Origin: Ereboglobus sp. PH5-10
GTDB lineage: Bacteria > Verrucomicrobiota > Verrucomicrobiia > Opitutales > Opitutaceae
NCBI RefSeq assembly: GCF_029504735.1
Contig: NZ_JAQFIP010000014.1
Span: forward strand, 1-64,000
Direction of reading: 5' to 3'
Length of the DNA: 64,000 nt
Shown: positions 1 to 8,732 of the stretch, in pieces
Numbering within the stretch: position 1 is the stretch's first letter
How the letters are laid out: each line of letters opens with the position of its first letter
Notes under the pieces: model-generated
Seen by the model: the letters and a program-made list of their open reading frames with translations, nothing else
Databases searched by the model: none
What the model was told of the DNA's origin: nothing
Translations under genes and position numbers: made by a program

Positions 1-206
1 TCAATCGCGCCGCGATTGGAACCGCCCGGTGAAAAACCAAGGGACATCCCCCCGGGCCTGCTGCAAAATTAATCTCCAATCGCGGTTTTCAGGTTAAATG
101 CGAAAACCATGCTTGTCGCGGAGCGGCTTTCCTTCGCGTTGCAGTTAGGACAAACCACCAACAAAGCCAGCGCCATTTCCCTTTCCCAATCTTTTCGTTT
201 TCCACA

Positions 207-235
207 CAAAAAAGACGCGCTATAAAAAGCGCGTC
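207..235 (-). terminator. Rho-independent terminator
   Basis: An 8-bp perfect stem (gacgcgct at 214-221, agcgcgtc at 228-235) is followed on the minus strand by six T. It lies directly after the stop of the minus-strand gene at 279-947, which it would terminate. Confidence 0.8.
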
Positions 236-278
236 AGCATAAGACATATGGTCGTTGATTTTTTTGAGGGCGAAAGCG

Positions 279-947
279 TTATTGGCTGCTTATGAACTTC
301 CAGTTGGCGACCTTGGCGGGATTATACATCAGGCGGTCGGTGGCTTCGTTATAGGTCGCGATGTCTACTTCGTAAACGTAGGTGAGATTGGTTTTGCTAC
401 TCGCACAAATAAGATAGTGCCGACCCGTGGCAGGGTCATATCGCTTACCCTTAACAATAGCCATGCCGTCAATCGGGCTGCCGGGCATCCCTGTGGTCGC
501 CGTTGCTGCCACCGCGGGGCGGGTTGGGCGTGTGGGAGCGCGGCGGACGGAGCTCTTGGGCGTCGCGGCTGCCGTCTTCTTGGGCGCAGTCTTTGTCGAT
601 TTTCTAGTGGTCGTGGAACGCGTGGGCGCCGGAGCGGCGGTTGTGGCGCGCGTGGAGGAGGTCGGTTGAGCGGCCCGTTGTGGGGGGGCGGGCTGCTCCG
701 CGGGCGCGGTCTGGCGCGACGGCGCCGGCGGCATCGAAAAACTGATGGTTGGAATGGGCGCGGCGGGGGGCGCGGGGGTATAGGGGGTGATCGGAGTGGC
801 CGGTGCCGGTTGCTGTTGGGCGCCGGCGGTTTGGGTTGTCGAACCTGGAGCCATCACTTTCCAAAGCAGCCAGCCTGCGAGGAGCAATAGCAGCAAGAGC
901 ACGACTGCGTAGATCGTGTTATTTTTTTTGCTTTTGCGTGATGCCAT
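279..947 (-). CDS. Single-pass membrane protein with Pro/Thr/Ala-rich linker
   Basis: A 222-residue protein of unrecognised family. A short basic N-terminus (ASRKSKKNN) precedes one strongly hydrophobic segment at about residues 13-30 (VVLLLLLLLAGWLLW), which looks like an uncleaved anchor. Residues 35-150 are low-complexity Pro/Ala/Thr with basic patches, the kind of linker that spans the periplasm or cell wall. The last ~70 residues are ordinary sequence (GMAIVKGKRYDPATGRHYLICASS... to NWKFISSQ) and probably fold as a small domain. An anchored periplasmic or cell-wall-facing protein is likely; function unknown. It is transcribed alone and followed by a strong terminator. The downstream-facing neighbours are envelope proteins. 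The ATG at 947 is used because the anchor follows it directly. Confidence 0.7.
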   Translation of the reverse strand: MASRKSKKNNTIYAVVLLLLLLLAGWLLWKVMAPGSTTQTAGAQQQPAPATPITPYTPAPPAAPIPTISFSMPPAPSRQTAPAEQPAPPQRAAQPTSSTRATTAAPAPTRSTTTRKSTKTAPKKTAAATPKSSVRRAPTRPTRPAVAATATTGMPGSPIDGMAIVKGKRYDPATGRHYLICASSKTNLTYVYEVDIATYNEATDRLMYNPAKVANWKFISSQ

Positions 948-996
948 TTTTTCTTGATGTTAAATAACTGCCTTAACGGCAAGTTAGGTTTTGGGC

Positions 997-1041
997 AAAA
1001 AAAAACGGGGCTGCGCTTGTTAATGCCAAGCGCGAGCCCCG
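997..1041 (-). terminator. Rho-independent terminator
   Basis: A long GC-rich hairpin (arms 1006-1019 and 1027-1041, one bulged base, loop 1020-1026) runs into nine T on the minus strand (A tract 997-1005). It sits 12 bp beyond the stop of the outer-membrane gene at 1053-1817. Confidence 0.85.
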
Positions 1042-1052
1042 CCTTGAAACTG

Positions 1053-1817
1053 TTACCACTTCAGGCCGATGCCCGCGTAACCGTAGAGGTTGTCGCTGCC
1101 ATCGTTGTAGCCATAGGACCAGGACATGCGGTTCGTGGTGTCGCCGTATTGCACGCCGACAGTGGCACGAAGATGCTTGGTGAACCAGACGGAGGCGCTG
1201 ACGGTGACTCCATAGTAGCTATAGTTGTCCTTGACGTCGGGTCCCGGGGTGTCGGGATACTGGTCGCGGATATTGCTATTGCCCACAAAGAGGCTGAAGT
1301 CGATCGAGGCAGGGAACTGCTCGATGTTGAAGGGGATGCGATAGCCGGTCGCCGCCTCAACAGTGAAGTCCTTTGTGCGAATGTCGTAATATGCGGTGAC
1401 GTTCGCGCCCCAGTTTTCGAGGATTTCGCGGCCTGCGCTCACATAGACTTCGTAGGTGTAATCAGTCTGGTCGTTGTCGGCTTCGGGATAGAAGTATCCG
1501 ATGAGACCGCCGGTGAACTCAAAGCCCTGCCAGTGGTATTTGTAACCGCCGTAGAGGTCGAATTCGAAGTCCTTTTCGGAGGCGAAGGGCTGGTTGGCCC
1601 AGCCGCCGACAAAGAAGCCGTCTTGGCCGGTGATGGGATTAAACTCAAAGTTGGCCTGCATGGACTGGCCGGCTTTCTTATCGCCGCGAAACACGTAGCG
1701 CGTGGCGTAACGCATTTCGAAGGAACCTTCCCATTGGGAAGTGGTTTGAGCCTGCGCATTGAGTGTCGTGAGTCCGACCGCGGCAGTGACGAGGGCGAGT
1801 ATGGTTCTTAGTTTCAT
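1053..1817 (-). CDS. Outer-membrane beta-barrel protein, Gcw_chp/TorF-like
   Basis: A 254-residue exported barrel. A signal peptide (MKLRTILALVTAAVGLTTLNAQA, cleavage near residue 23) is followed by alternating aromatic/polar strands: RYATRYVFRGDKKAGQSMQ, FFVGGWANQPF, EFDLYGGYKYHW, YTYEVYVSAGRE and others. It ends GYAGIGLKW, a typical barrel-terminal strand with an aromatic last residue. The early motif of a Tyr/Arg-rich strand followed by 'YVFRG' and a gap matches the Gcw_chp family (TIGR02001/PF09694) of small barrels of unknown substrate. It lies upstream of its own terminator and 100 bp downstream of the DUF11 gene on the same strand, so the two could share a transcript. Family assignment is from memory of motif layout; a generic porin-like protein is the alternative. 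Confidence 0.75.
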   Translation of the reverse strand: MKLRTILALVTAAVGLTTLNAQAQTTSQWEGSFEMRYATRYVFRGDKKAGQSMQANFEFNPITGQDGFFVGGWANQPFASEKDFEFDLYGGYKYHWQGFEFTGGLIGYFYPEADNDQTDYTYEVYVSAGREILENWGANVTAYYDIRTKDFTVEAATGYRIPFNIEQFPASIDFSLFVGNSNIRDQYPDTPGPDVKDNYSYYGVTVSASVWFTKHLRATVGVQYGDTTNRMSWSYGYNDGSDNLYGYAGIGLKW

Positions 1818-1916
1818 AATTTTTACAGGAAAATATGGGTAATGCAGAGGTGCCCGGCCGCCGCCCGCCTTCGATCATTTGGCAGGCGGCGCGCACGAGC
1901 ACCTTGCTGTGCTGAG

Positions 1917-3599
1917 TTAGTAAACGTAGGTCGTTTCGTCCTTGTTGATCGGTTTCGGGAGGAACGACGAGTTGAACTCAAGGCGGGTCGTGGCGACGCC
2001 TTCCTGCGCACCCTTGGCTTGGATGGTGAAGGTGATGACGCCGCGCGGCTTGAGGAGCATGTCGGGCAGTGTGACTACCTTGCCGGTGATTGTGGCGGTC
2101 TTGTCGGAGCAGGCGACCGGCGTGATTTCATCGCTGAAGATGACGCGGATCTGGCTGTTGACTTCACGATAGGCGCCCTGGTTGGTGATGCGGATCGTGT
2201 AGGTGACGGAATCGCCGACGCGGATCGGGTCAACATTGTCGATGATCTCGGTGAGCACGCCCGGAGGTCCGTCCCAGATGGTGGTGGCGGCCGCGGTGGC
2301 GGTCAGGCCCTTGCCGGTGCGCGCGGTGACCTTGTTGGTGGTGGTCATCGGCTCGGCGGCGGTGATGGTGACGTTGCGGGTCACGCTCTGCGCGGGAGCG
2401 AGCGAGGCGATGGTCCAAACAACTTGGTTGTTGTTCTGGGTGACAGGCGCGTCGGAGGCCGAGACGAGCTTCGAGCCCTTCGGAATGTCGTCCGTGACAG
2501 TGATGTTGTCGAGCGTCGAGCTGCCCTCGTTGGTCACGGTGATTGTGTAAGTGGCGTTGCGGGTGATCGTCTGGCGCTCCGGACCGGTCTTGGTCACGCC
2601 AATGCGGGACATGACAATGGTGACGGGCGACTCGGCGCTGACCGAGGCCGCGTTGCTGGCGGTGGCGGTGGCCTTGTTGACCCACTGGCCTTGCGAGGCG
2701 GCGGTGACGGGAATGCTGACGGTCTTGGTCTCGCCGGCGGCGATGGTGCCGATGGTGTAGGTGGGCTGTGCTTCGCTGCCGCGCAGACCCGAGGGGAGGT
2801 TGTCAACAACGACAACATCCTTGGCGGTGGCCGTGCCGACGTTGGAGACGCGCACCGTGTAGCCGATCGTGCTGTTGAGCTCGGCCTCGCGCGGGCCGAT
2901 CTTTTCGATGGCAAGACGCGGGGAGCCGGCGCGGAAGCCGAGGCGGGCCACGGGGTCAACGCAAACCTTGGTGGCGGTCAGGAACTCGCCTTCCATGTTC
3001 GGGCGGACGGTGATGACGGTATCCTGCTGCTCGCCTTTGCGCATCGAGGCATAACCCCAGTTGAGGTCGTTGCCGCTCTTGGCAACGTCGGGCGTGGCGC
3101 CCACGTAGGTCGCGCCTTCGGGGAGATGCTCCGTGACGCGGACTTCCGTGATGTCGGCCAGCGCCGTGACACGAACGCGATACTGATAAGCGGAACCGAC
3201 TTCGCCGGGTGCGCTGAGCAGGGTCTTTTCAATGGTGTAAAGGTTGGAGTCAAAACGGTTGCCAATCGCACCAGTGCCCACGGGAGCAACATAAGCGGGC
3301 TTGCTCTCGGTCTTTGTGGTGACGACGGTGGCCGGCTTGGTCTCGGTGACGGTGGTTCTGGTGGTAGTGGTCGTGGTGGTGGTCTTGGTTGCGGCAGGTC
3401 TTGTGGGAGCTGCGGCAGCGGGAGCCTCGGTGTAGGCTTTTGCGGGAGCGGCATTTGTGGCCTCAATAGCCGGAGCCGGATTGCTTTGCGGATACTCCGG
3501 ATATTGCTTCGACTGCGGAACGGCCATCAAATTGGTGGCCAAAAACGCGACGATGACGAATGCGAGACCGGTGATCTTGATTTTACTTATCGGTTTCAT
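1917..3599 (-). CDS. DUF11-repeat surface protein, OmcB-like
   Basis: A 560-residue exported protein. The N-terminus (MKPISKIKITGLAFVIVAFLATNLMA) is a signal peptide. Residues ~30-105 are Pro/Ala/Thr-rich, including a poly-Thr stretch, and look like a flexible linker. The rest consists of about four ~110-residue Ig-like modules, each with the DUF11 (PF01345, TIGR01451) signature: DITEVRVTEHLPEGATYV, TAKDVVVVDNLPSGL, STLDNITVTDDIPKGSKLV, and a last divergent module. Such modules occur in the cysteine-rich outer-membrane protein OmcB of Chlamydiae, relatives in the same superphylum. This protein has few cysteines, so disulfide cross-linking like OmcB's is unlikely. A structural role in the cell envelope is inferred. 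The ATG at 3599 immediately precedes the signal peptide. Confidence 0.8.
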   Translation of the reverse strand: MKPISKIKITGLAFVIVAFLATNLMAVPQSKQYPEYPQSNPAPAIEATNAAPAKAYTEAPAAAAPTRPAATKTTTTTTTTRTTVTETKPATVVTTKTESKPAYVAPVGTGAIGNRFDSNLYTIEKTLLSAPGEVGSAYQYRVRVTALADITEVRVTEHLPEGATYVGATPDVAKSGNDLNWGYASMRKGEQQDTVITVRPNMEGEFLTATKVCVDPVARLGFRAGSPRLAIEKIGPREAELNSTIGYTVRVSNVGTATAKDVVVVDNLPSGLRGSEAQPTYTIGTIAAGETKTVSIPVTAASQGQWVNKATATASNAASVSAESPVTIVMSRIGVTKTGPERQTITRNATYTITVTNEGSSTLDNITVTDDIPKGSKLVSASDAPVTQNNNQVVWTIASLAPAQSVTRNVTITAAEPMTTTNKVTARTGKGLTATAAATTIWDGPPGVLTEIIDNVDPIRVGDSVTYTIRITNQGAYREVNSQIRVIFSDEITPVACSDKTATITGKVVTLPDMLLKPRGVITFTIQAKGAQEGVATTRLEFNSSFLPKPINKDETTYVY

Positions 3600-3952
3600 A
3601 GAAGGTTGGTTCTGGTTTACTTGGTGTTAGGACAAACTGGTTAGCACACAGTAGTTGCTTGTGACTAATTTCAACTGACTAACATGTAGCAGACAAGCAT
3701 AATTCTCTTTAGTTGCCCGAAAACTTCCGGTTTTTGAAATTGGTCATGAACTCTTGGCTATGAAGTATTTTGGTTCTTTTCTTTCATGTAAAAAACAATC
3801 GTTTTTTTGAAGTGGAAATTTTGGGGAAATATGGTGCCGCCTGTTTTCAGCGTCCGGCATTTATAACACGAAACCAGCGGGAACCAAGCGCATCCTTAAT
3901 TTTAAGACATTGAATATCATTTTTTTACAAAAAATTATGAATTCGCGCCCGG
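3600..3952. other. Gene-free, AT-rich intergenic region
   Basis: 353 bases between the start of the DUF11 gene and the 3' end of the efflux operon, both on the minus strand. Composition is clearly more AT-rich than the flanks. It should contain the promoter of the DUF11 gene near 3600-3720, but I see no convincing -35/-10 pair. No RNA gene or strong terminator is visible. Confidence 0.6.
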
Positions 3953-4684
3953 TCAATCGACAAACACACCGTCTCGCATCGTGCGGACGCGATCGCATCG
4001 ATCCGCAATCTCGGGATTGTGGGTGACGAGCGTGATCGCCTGGCCGTTTTCCTTGGCAAGGCGCGTGAGCAGGTCGAACACAATGGCGGAGTTTTTTACA
4101 TCAAGATTCCCCGTTGGCTCGTCCGCGAGAATGATTGAAGGCTGGTTTGCCAGCGCGCGGGCGATCGCGACGCGCTGTTGTTCGCCGCCGGAAAGCTGCG
4201 TCGCCAGCCGGTGCGTTTTTTTGCCAAGCCCGACCGCGTCGAGCAAATGCCGCGCCCAGTCCAGCCGTTTCGCCACCGGCCAGCGGCCCAGGCGATTCAT
4301 CGGCAGCATCACGTTTTCAAGCGCCGTAAACTCCGGCAGCAGAAAGTGGAACTGAAAAACGAAGCCGATGTGCTCGTTGCGAATCGCCGTGCGCTCGTCG
4401 TCGCCGGCCTGCGCGACATCGCGGCCGCCAATCCAGATTTCCCCGCCCTCCGGCCTGTCGAGCAAGCCGAGCAAATATAACAAAGTGCTCTTGCCGCAAC
4501 CCGAAGGCCCGACAATCGCCGTGACCGAACCGCGACGCGCCGAAAACGAAACCTCGCGCAGCACATGCACGCGCGCCTCGCCCTCGCCGAGATGACGCAC
4601 GAGTTTCTCACAACGCAACGCCACCTCTCCCGCCGGGTTCTCCGGTTGTATAATATTATTATCCTTATTATTAATCGCGCTCAT
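3953..4684 (-). CDS. ABC transporter ATP-binding protein, LolD/MacB type
   Basis: A 243-residue cytoplasmic ATPase that would power the permease encoded just upstream. Walker A is GPSGCGKST (residues 59-67), the signature LSGGEQQR (165-172), Walker B IILADEP (185-191), and the switch His is in VTHNPEIA. The sequence after the Q-loop and the DEPTGNLD motif are typical of the LolD/MacB/FtsE branch that works with FtsX-fold permeases. It is the last gene of a four-gene minus-strand operon, and its start overlaps the permease stop by 4 bp. With a MacA-like adaptor and TolC-like channel in the same operon, export across both membranes (drug, peptide or lipid) is more likely than lipoprotein release, but the substrate cannot be read from sequence. 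Confidence 0.9.
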   Translation of the reverse strand: MSAINNKDNNIIQPENPAGEVALRCEKLVRHLGEGEARVHVLREVSFSARRGSVTAIVGPSGCGKSTLLYLLGLLDRPEGGEIWIGGRDVAQAGDDERTAIRNEHIGFVFQFHFLLPEFTALENVMLPMNRLGRWPVAKRLDWARHLLDAVGLGKKTHRLATQLSGGEQQRVAIARALANQPSIILADEPTGNLDVKNSAIVFDLLTRLAKENGQAITLVTHNPEIADRCDRVRTMRDGVFVD

Positions 4685-5934
4685 TGTGACGCCCCCCGGA
4701 TGATCGCCGCCGGCTCAAGCTCGGCCGCGCGCCGCGCCGGCAGCAAGCTCGCAATCAACACAACAATCGCCGACGCCGACGCCGCGCCCAAATAATGCAG
4801 CGCGCGCCACGCCACGACAATATGGTCGGCGGCAAACAATCCCGTGTTCGGCATGGGCAGGCTCGAAACGCCCCAAGTCGCCAGCGCGCCCAGCGCGCAC
4901 CCGATTGTCACGCCCAGCACAAGCACCATCATCCCCTGCATCATGAACACAAACCCGATGTCGCCGCGCGTGAAACCCATCGAGCGCAAAATCGCAATCT
5001 CCTTCGTTTTTTCCATGACGATCATGAAAAGCGTGTTAAACATGCCCAGCCCCGAAACCACTATTATGGTAAATACTATAATCGCCGCCATGACCCGGAA
5101 AAACTGGAACACCGCCAGCCAAATCTGCTCGCGCTCCTGCCAGCTCTTCGCCACGTGATCCGTCATCAGCGAGACCTGCTCCGCCATTTCGGGCGCCTTG
5201 TTTATATCGCGCAAACCGACTTGCAAATACGTCGCGCCGTAGGGGCGGTTTAATAATATGCGCGCCTCCTGCATGTGCATAAAAACGCGCACCTTGTCTA
5301 TATCGCGAATTCCGGTTTCATAAATCGCCGACACCTTGTAACGCGTCGAATGCCCGGCGTATGATATTAGCACGGAATCCCCCGGCCTGAGCCCGAGCCG
5401 GTTGGCCAGCACCGAGCCGACAAGCACGCCGGAGGGCGCGCGCCTGAAATCATCAATGCCGCCGATTGTAATCTGGTGCGCCAGGTCGGAAACCGCCAGA
5501 TGGTCGTCCAGCTCGATGCCAAAAACCTGCCCCGCGTCCCCGCGCGTCGCCGACTGTATGCCGATGTTGCCGCGCAACACGGCGGACACGTTTGTGACAT
5601 CGGGAAAACGCTTGATCGCCTCGCCCAGCAATCGCGGCTCGGCCACGCCCTCCTGATACTTGCGATTGCTTTCCACGGTCACGCTCCCGACCGGGCGGCC
5701 CTGGGCGTCAACGGCCCCGACCGCCGGAGTCATATTTTGAAACATCTTGTCCTCGACGCGCATCGGCCCGTCGGTGCCGATGATTGTGCGAACAAAAAAC
5801 TCCTGAAATCCGCTCGTGATCGCCTGTGTTAATATAATAAACGCAACCCCCATCGCGATGCCCACAAGGCTCATCAGCATGGAACGCTTTTTCGCCAGCA
5901 AAAAGCGCAGCGCGATTTTCAGGTTCGTTTGCAT
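4681..5934 (-). CDS. FtsX-type ABC transporter permease (MacB/LolC-E family)
   Basis: A 417-residue inner-membrane permease. One N-terminal transmembrane helix (about residues 18-42, LMSLVGIAMGVAFIILTQAI) is followed by a ~230-residue periplasmic MacB_PCD-like domain and then three helices: around FFRVMAAIIVFTIIVVSGLGMF, then VFMMQGMMVLVLGVTIGCALGAL, and finally LGAASASAIVVLIASLLPARRAAELEP. The ending ARRAAELEPAAIIRG is the classic C-terminus of FtsX-domain permeases. Its start lies 9 bp after the adaptor stop and its stop overlaps the ATPase start by 4 bp, so translation is probably coupled. Ile-ATA and Leu-TTA codons occur in clusters, unusual in such GC-rich DNA. Confidence 0.9.
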   Translation of the reverse strand: MQTNLKIALRFLLAKKRSMLMSLVGIAMGVAFIILTQAITSGFQEFFVRTIIGTDGPMRVEDKMFQNMTPAVGAVDAQGRPVGSVTVESNRKYQEGVAEPRLLGEAIKRFPDVTNVSAVLRGNIGIQSATRGDAGQVFGIELDDHLAVSDLAHQITIGGIDDFRRAPSGVLVGSVLANRLGLRPGDSVLISYAGHSTRYKVSAIYETGIRDIDKVRVFMHMQEARILLNRPYGATYLQVGLRDINKAPEMAEQVSLMTDHVAKSWQEREQIWLAVFQFFRVMAAIIVFTIIVVSGLGMFNTLFMIVMEKTKEIAILRSMGFTRGDIGFVFMMQGMMVLVLGVTIGCALGALATWGVSSLPMPNTGLFAADHIVVAWRALHYLGAASASAIVVLIASLLPARRAAELEPAAIIRGASQ

Positions 5935-5943
5935 TATTATATA

Positions 5944-7062
5944 TTAGCGCGCCGCCGGCCTTGCGACACGCACGCGCTGTCCGTCGCGAAACGTCGCGGG
6001 GAAATCCACTATAATCTCATCGCTTTCGCTCAAGCCGTCGAGGATCTCGACATTGTTCAACCCCGAGAAACCCGTGCTCACGGCAACCTTGAACGCACGA
6101 TTGTCGCGCACGGCAAAAACGGAATTGCCCAGCAGCGCGCGCCTGTCGGCGATCAACACATCATTATGCTGGTCCACCGTGATGCTGGCCTCGCCCGTGA
6201 GCCCCGGCACAAGGCGGTCCTCCGGAATATCAGCCTTCAAGTAGGCAATATAGCGCCGCGTTTTTTCATCCGCATTGGGAAGCACGCGCTCAACCGAGGC
6301 CTTGAACTGCTGCCCGCCGTAACCGAGCAATTGCATGTTCACGGGCAGGCCGGGGCGCACACCCGAAAAATTTTCCTCGCTGATTTGCGCCTGCACAAGC
6401 CGCTCTCGCGAAATGACGCGGCACAACACCTGCCCTCCGCCGACAAGATCGCCCGCGCGCGCGACGATCTCGGATATCGTGCCGTCGTTCGCCACGACGA
6501 CCGCCATCTTTTCGAGCGAGCGCCTTTTGGTCTTCAGCGACAATTCGAAGCTTTCGAGCCTCTGCCGGTTTGATATTTCCTCGTTGGCCAGGTGAAACTT
6601 GAGCTGCTCCAATGCGCGTTTGGCGCGGTCCAGCTCCTGCTGGGAAATGCGCCCCTGCTCGGCGAGGCGCGTGCTGTTTTTCACGGACTCCTCGGCGGCG
6701 GCAATCTCGAAGCGCCTCGGCGAGCCGAGCGCGATGCTGTCCTTGAACGCCCTGTATTCCGACTCCGTGCGCTCGATGTCGAGCTCGAGGTCCTTCGTGT
6801 CGATTTGATACAAAACATCGCCCGCCCGCACCTCCTGCCCGAGCTGCACATTGCTTTTTAATATGCGCCCGCCCGCCTCGCTCTTTATATCCATGCTGAA
6901 CGACTCGGTGACGAGTATGTTGGCGGGCACCACGCGCATGGCCGTCCCCCGTTTCACGGAATCGACAACCGCCACGGGCAGCCTCTGGTAATACACCCAG
7001 AATCCAACCGCGGCCGCCACCGCGAGAACCCCCGGTATTATTAAAATGCGTTTCAATTTCAT
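5944..7062 (-). CDS. Periplasmic adaptor (membrane fusion) subunit, MacA/HlyD family
   Basis: A 372-residue protein anchored by one N-terminal helix (ILIIPGVLAVAAAVGFWVYY, residues 6-25). It shows the usual adaptor order. First comes a biotinyl-lipoyl-like half (IKSEAGGRILKSNVQLGQEVRAGDVLYQID), then an alpha-helical hairpin rich in Glu/Arg/Leu heptads (about residues 115-185). The second lipoyl half (VANDGTISEIVARAGDLVGGGQVLCRV) and a beta-barrel plus membrane-proximal domain follow. It would link the FtsX-type permease to the outer-membrane channel encoded immediately upstream. It is the second gene of the operon, 38 bp after the TolC-like gene and 9 bp before the permease. Confidence 0.9.
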   Translation of the reverse strand: MKLKRILIIPGVLAVAAAVGFWVYYQRLPVAVVDSVKRGTAMRVVPANILVTESFSMDIKSEAGGRILKSNVQLGQEVRAGDVLYQIDTKDLELDIERTESEYRAFKDSIALGSPRRFEIAAAEESVKNSTRLAEQGRISQQELDRAKRALEQLKFHLANEEISNRQRLESFELSLKTKRRSLEKMAVVVANDGTISEIVARAGDLVGGGQVLCRVISRERLVQAQISEENFSGVRPGLPVNMQLLGYGGQQFKASVERVLPNADEKTRRYIAYLKADIPEDRLVPGLTGEASITVDQHNDVLIADRRALLGNSVFAVRDNRAFKVAVSTGFSGLNNVEILDGLSESDEIIVDFPATFRDGQRVRVARPAAR

Positions 7063-7100
7063 TATTATAAAGTCGGCATGAATATTATATTTCGATTATA

Positions 7101-8522
7101 TCAATCTCCCGCGACCGCGTTTCCGCGATCCCGCGCGACCGGGTCCCGTCCGCGATTTGACAAATACGACGCCAATGTTGTGTAAAACTGCGCGCGCGCC
7201 GCGTGGATGCCGTGCGTCGCGTGATTGAGGGAAGTCCTCGCGTCATCGACATCGCGCCGCGAACGCATGCCGCTCGCGAAATCCTGCCCGGCGCGCTCCA
7301 GGACTTCGCGCGCCCTGTCCAGGTCGCGCTCGGAGTTTTGCAACTGCCGCCACGCAATCATCAACCTGGCCGTTTCCGCGCGCCGCTCGGCGCCCTCCTG
7401 CTGCTCGATCTGCGCGCGGCTGGTTTCATAGGCGCGCAGGCGGTTGAGCGAGGCGCGGCGGGTGGCTTGCGACGCAAACCCGTCAAACAGCGACCAGTTC
7501 ACCGCGAGCAACGCGTTCCAGCTTGTTATGAGCGATTTTTGCCCGAACGTGTCGCCCGCGTCGCGCCGGTCGTCTTGGTTGACCGAGAGTTCGACTCCAA
7601 TTTTTGGATACAGGCGTTTTTTGGCGATTTCGTAATTGAGTCTCTCGATCCTTGCCGCGTCGGCCATCTCCTCGGCGCGCGCGGATGGCGGCGCGCTCAC
7701 GATCCCGGATATCGCCGCCAGCGCATCCCCGATGTCGGCAAGCGGGGGGATTTCCACGGGCAGCCGGTCGATTTCCGCCGGCGTCATTCCCGTGATTTGC
7801 ACAAGCGTCGCGCGCAACGCCGCGCATTCGTTTTCAAGTCGCGCAACCTCGGGCAGCTGCAAATCGACTTCGCGGTCCGCGCCGTCAAGCGCCGCCGGGG
7901 CGAGCGAGCCGTCGTCAATCGACTGCCGCACATATTCGCGATCCTTCCGAACCCGCTCCAGTTTCAAGCGCGCAAGCTCCAAGTCATTCGACACAAGCAC
8001 AAAGTCGAAATACCGCCTGCGCAAATCCACCGCGAGCACCCGCCGCGTCTCGGCGACATTGCGCTCGGCAATCGCCTTTCGGATTTGCGCAATCTGATAA
8101 TTTTTCTCCAACGCCCCCCAATGATACAGCGGCTGGTAAAAACCCACGTTGAACAAAACCGATGCCACGGTGCGGTCTTTTGCGCCGGATTCGCGGTGCT
8201 GCTCGTAAATCACCCCCGGGCGCGCCCACGCGCTCACATTGGGCAGCATCGGGGCGCGACCCACCGTCACCTCCTCGCGCGCCACCGCCGCCAGCCATTC
8301 CTTCATGATTATGTCCGGCCCGTTCACGAGCCCCTTGCGCAGCATCTCGTCGAGCACGGGCAGTTTGCGCTCCGGCAGTTCCGCCTGCAAACGCGCCACG
8401 ACGGTCTCACGCGCCGACGCATCCTCCGACGCCCCAAAAACCATCCCGCAGCCAGGCACAATCACCCAAAGGACCGCCGCGAAGACGAACCGCCTGTTGA
8501 TGTGTGCGTTAAAAAAAGCCAT
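7101..8522 (-). CDS. TolC-family outer-membrane efflux protein
   Basis: First gene of the efflux operon and the probable outer-membrane exit duct. The protein has two copies of the OEP pattern: long amphipathic, Ala/Arg/Glu-rich helices with short beta stretches such as ASVLFNVGFYQPLYHWGALEKN and NALLAVNWSLFDGFASQATRRA, the 'W.L.DG...' strand typical of TolC proteins. I chose the ATG at 8522 (473 residues) because it starts a signal sequence (INRRFVFAAVLWVIVPGCGMVFG). The reading frame is open up to 8678, but that extension lacks any signal-peptide logic. The cysteine in VPGCG could be a lipobox, making this an OprM-like lipoprotein; weak. A 210-bp divergent region separates it from the lipoprotein at 8733. 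Confidence 0.88.
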   Translation of the reverse strand: MAFFNAHINRRFVFAAVLWVIVPGCGMVFGASEDASARETVVARLQAELPERKLPVLDEMLRKGLVNGPDIIMKEWLAAVAREEVTVGRAPMLPNVSAWARPGVIYEQHRESGAKDRTVASVLFNVGFYQPLYHWGALEKNYQIAQIRKAIAERNVAETRRVLAVDLRRRYFDFVLVSNDLELARLKLERVRKDREYVRQSIDDGSLAPAALDGADREVDLQLPEVARLENECAALRATLVQITGMTPAEIDRLPVEIPPLADIGDALAAISGIVSAPPSARAEEMADAARIERLNYEIAKKRLYPKIGVELSVNQDDRRDAGDTFGQKSLITSWNALLAVNWSLFDGFASQATRRASLNRLRAYETSRAQIEQQEGAERRAETARLMIAWRQLQNSERDLDRAREVLERAGQDFASGMRSRRDVDDARTSLNHATHGIHAARAQFYTTLASYLSNRGRDPVARDRGNAVAGD

Positions 8523-8732
8523 TGCCGAAACACAAAATGATTGAAAAAGATGTTTTTTGAATCGGGAAACCCCGTCTCTGACAACGAAAACAAAAGATAT
8601 CTCCATGCAAAAAACGCGCCCCCGTTGCAAATTAATGCAACAAGCGCACTTCACGCCTGACAAATACTCGCAATTCACCCATTGTCCAAAGTTCCTGTCT
8701 TTTTTAACACTCAGTTTTTACAGCACAACACC

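Noticed and set aside
8523-8678. 52-codon N-terminal extension of the TolC-like gene
   Set aside because: Starting at 8522 puts a signal sequence at the N-terminus, and the extension has no export features.
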